From positions 13,397,001 to 13,461,000 of the forward strand of contig OX291553.1 of assembly GCA_946406115.1 (NCBI GenBank): a DNA stretch of 64,000 nucleotides, written 5' to 3'. Below, piece by piece: positions 60,760-64,000 of the stretch. A program made the translations under genes and the position numbers. The notes under the pieces are model-generated. The model was given only the letters and a program-made list of their open reading frames with translations, did not search any database and was not told the origin of the DNA. Position 1 is the stretch's first letter. Every line of letters begins with the position of its first letter. Source of the stretch: Apoda limacodes (Eukaryota > Arthropoda > Insecta > Lepidoptera > Limacodidae).

Positions 60760-61568
60760 AATGAAAATCCTACACGCTTTGGTAGATGCTCATTAGAATG
60801 GTACAGTTATGTTACATGTAATTGATGGTTATGTTAATGATATCTCTATATCCGCTACTTACTATCTCAATCATTTTAGTCCCGATGTCTTGTTGCGTTG
60901 CGGTATGGGTGACCCCCAAAGCAAGCAGACCCTTGGTAGATAGAGGTAGGTGAGGACGGGGCAATCACAGTAGGGGTTCTTCAAGCGGGGTCTGGCTTGT
61001 TATAAGATTAGGGAAGATTGGGGCTTGATGTTAGAGACATACTAGAATAACTGCAGGCTTCAGGAATCTAAGGGTGTGAGGGGGCTGATAAAACCTAAAT
61101 CTGGGTTGGCTCCAGTTCCACCCTTCACCGGCGTCGAGTGGGGAAGCTGAACTGTTAGATGCCGTTTAGGTAATGGGTGGCTAAAATTTAATGTGGGATT
61201 TTTAACCCAATCTCCTTAAGGAATTCGTATATAAATAAAACCTCCACTCCACCCATTACTGCGACGGATAGATTTGGAAAGCTAAGTATTATTGTGTTCA
61301 TATTTAAATATTTGTTTCCTGTGTAAAAAATAAACGTAAACCTCATATGTTTTTCAGGGCCGCGACATTAATCTAGCGAGTCTATTTTTTTATTAGACTA
61401 TCTAGGCTTTATTTTATTGCTTTATACTGTTTAATTTATGTTTTGACTGAGCCATTTAAGATAAATATGACAGAACTTCAACCTTGACCAAACTTTATTA
61501 ACAGGCTATGAGGTGACATTAGTGGGTCAGGATTTGTTCTATTCTTCACCATGAATCACCCCGTTGAA

Positions 61569-61645
61569 GACGTATTAGTATAATCATACACAATTCTCTA
61601 CTAACTGATGAGGCTCTGAATTGTTGTATGGAAAGCCGAAACGTT
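61569..61645 (+). ncRNA. Type III hammerhead ribozyme, copy 2
   Basis: Identical to 48515-48591 at offset 13,054, including core, all three stems and loop complementarity. The predicted cut follows A61574. Exactly one unit length separates the two predicted cuts. Confidence 0.8.
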
Positions 61646-61654
61646 AAGTTCTAA

Positions 61655-61712
61655 ACACTCAGAAAAGGGCTAACCCTTACTTGATCTGGCTAATGTGCCA
61701 GGTCCTGAGTGT
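61655..61712 (+). ncRNA. Predicted three-way-junction RNA, copy 2
   Basis: Identical to 48601-48658 at offset 13,054. Confidence 0.55.
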
Positions 61713-64000
61713 GAATATGTCTTCCTTACAATCCACCTTAAACATACTTATTGTGTGTCAAACTAGGTGTTCTGTCGCCTTAATTACTCTGATGAACAAT
61801 TTACCACTTAACCATGTGCGTAATTGCACACCTATTTTATTATTTCTTGTGAACTTAGCTTGCACGGCATATGTTTCGGGCGAGCATAGCTTCTCCGGAC
61901 TAGCGGCTATTTAAACTTAAGGAGCCTCGGGTTCGAACCGACCGATCGTAGGTTATATTCAAATAATAACGAAATGGTCCCCTTAGTTCCGTAGTTAGTC
62001 ATAGTAGTAAGGATAAATACATGGTCGCCTGGTTGTTTGCCACCTCCGTGGCGTTATAAATGTAGGAGTAGGCGGGGAGCACTACTTACCTATCCTAAAG
62101 GACAGTTTAAGGCACAGTGCACGAAGGATAAAGGTTATCTATTAACTCGATTACTAAATGACAGGAAGGCGAAGCCACAAGGTAAGCTAGTTTGATTAAA
62201 CCTATCTACGAGGCTGTCAGGAGTTGCTCGTTATATACCTTCCTTGTTAAAGGTTCCAAGACGTTAGTCAGATAATAGGTACGATACATTTGACAAACGC
62301 TTAAGGCCAGACGGTACCCTAGGCCCTTAAGGCTATTCAAATTCAAGTTATACATAATTAATTTTCAACATTCATTTTAGCGATCAAGTAGGAACAACCT
62401 AGGGTATAAGTTAGGCGAGCGTTAGGTTTTGTCTCAATTTTATAGTTTTGTTTTCATAAACTTTATATTCTAGTGTAGATAATCGCCATAGTTTGTAAAC
62501 ACAAACCCAATTTTAGATCTAATAACGAAATTCGTATTGACCGGGTCGCGAGATACTAAACCAAAACCGAGCCAACGTAAATTAGTCGAAGGAAGGTCGA
62601 GTAACACGATTAGACTCTGTATCTGCGCAGAAGACTAAAGTGTGAACTCTGCGCACCCACGTGACCACGAGACGCCAGCTGGGCACTTCGACGCACAGGC
62701 AAATGTATGAAAAGTCTGACCGTTCAGTCTTTAATTGGCCGAAGGGATAATTTGGTGGCGGGCCCAACAATTCTGAATAGAACAACTTACGAACCCTTAA
62801 GGAATGGTTGTATATGTGAATTTTCCTGGATGATTCCCAGTTAGGGTTACCCGGAAACGACCTGGAAACTAGGATTGGTAGATTTAGATAGACTTCCATA
62901 CTAAATCGTCCGCCCTTAGCGCCCTCTATAAGACCTCCTCAATGTCTCCAAGATTATTAGACAGTTAGCTAAGATATCGATCGACCGAGTAGTTCCACGA
63001 TTACTACACAGATGGCGTGAGCCACAGTGGTAAAATAATAATCATGAATGTATGAGGATTTCCGGATACGGTTAGAACCATGTCATAACTTTATTCAAAG
63101 GTAGGCTGTAGTTGTATTTTAGGTCTACATTTACTTCTAATTTGTTAGTTTGTCTTTACGGCGGTTCTCCATATATTATTATAAGATAAGATTTGAAGAG
63201 AAGCTAGTAAAGATAGTGGTAGGCTCATTATATACTTAGATTGTCTATTTGTCTTGGGGTGGCTTTTCGAATACCATTACGACTTTATGGTTTCACATAG
63301 GGGTTGTTCACGGGTTGTCAACCAATAATTATGCAACTACTAAACCAGTCGGCCCATCTGTGGTGCATTCTTAGTGTTATTAAGAGGGTTGTGTAATTTA
63401 CGTAAGGGCCAGGCCGCGAGTATATTCGTGTGTTATCTATATATATATTCAATCTGTTAGTTCATCCGTATGGTGACTTTTCATATTACATTACAGTTTT
63501 ATAACTTCGCTTAAGGGATCGACAGCTAGTCGGCTAATAATTTATCTATGTACTTAATAGGTCCGCTTGTCTCCCTAATGTCTTATATATGTTGTTATTA
63601 GTTTCGACCTTCACTTAAGCGCAAGCTAGAGAACTGGCGACAGGTTAGTTGTGTAGGTTATAGGTTAATTAAGGGATCAATAGCGTATCTGCTAATAATT
63701 TATTTAGTTATTAAATAGGTCTGTCTGTCTCTTAGATGATTTCGTTATATTATAAGTGTATAACTTTAGTTAAGGGGAAGCCAGTGAGTTTATTAGTGGT
63801 TAGTACTTTCATATGTCTAAGGGTTCCACTTTAGTTAAGGGGAAGCCAGTGAGTTTATTAGTGGTTAGTACTTTCATATGTCTAAGGGTTCTTCCTTTTA
63901 AGGTGATTTTCCTACAGTACTATGAGGTCACAAGTTTACTTAAGGGCAAGATAACTAGCGTATCGATGGGCTACTTACCGTTTAAGAGTTCTCCTTTGAG

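Larger units (their letters stand above)
59060..64000. repeat. 13,054-bp tandem unit, copy 2 (first 4,941 bp)
   Basis: Matches 46006-50946 base for base as far as I compared, without indels. The one difference I noticed is A at 46848 against G at 59902. It continues out of the window. Confidence 0.93.

Overview
The window looks like repeat-dense intergenic DNA from an insect, most likely a moth or butterfly. This rests on an AT-rich background and on jockey-like, CR1-like and BEL/Pao elements, TTAA-ended MITEs and tRNA-derived SINE pieces of types common in lepidopteran genomes. The host assignment is inference. I see no intact host protein-coding gene, rRNA gene or functional tRNA gene.

Layout. 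1-11104: a young BEL/Pao LTR retrotransposon on the minus strand. One long gag-pro-pol frame runs 8018 to 2859 and is broken by a frameshift near 2918 just before the integrase C-terminus. Both LTRs carry a jockey-type non-LTR insertion at the same nucleotide. The 5' LTR copy (8533-10040) has a 10-bp target-site duplication and a large internal deletion. The 3' LTR copy (1-1364) is 5'-truncated and runs out of the window. 11105-46005: AT-rich DNA holding decayed elements: three CR1-like 3' ends, two more RT fragments, TTAA-ended MITEs of two families (some chimeric), SINE-like pieces, and several repeat families present in 3-4 copies each.

46006-64000: a different landscape. A 13,054-bp unit (46006-59059) begins again at 59060 and stays in register, without indels that I can detect, to the window end (4,941 bp shared; one substitution noticed). 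It has no long ORFs. Instead it holds several nested tandem repeats (units of about 65, 131 and 297 bp, a long 'AACTCAACTGTTTG' array and a TTAGG-rich block).

The most interesting object is in this unit. At 48515-48591 on the plus strand (second copy 61569-61645) is a sequence with every conserved element of a type III (open stem III) self-cleaving hammerhead ribozyme. Its loops I and II are complementary to each other. A predicted three-way-junction RNA fold follows 9 bases downstream (48601-48658). A long noncoding unit repeated in tandem with a hammerhead in each copy recalls self-processing satellite or retrozyme-type repeats, but at far larger unit size. Transcription and cleavage are not shown by the sequence.
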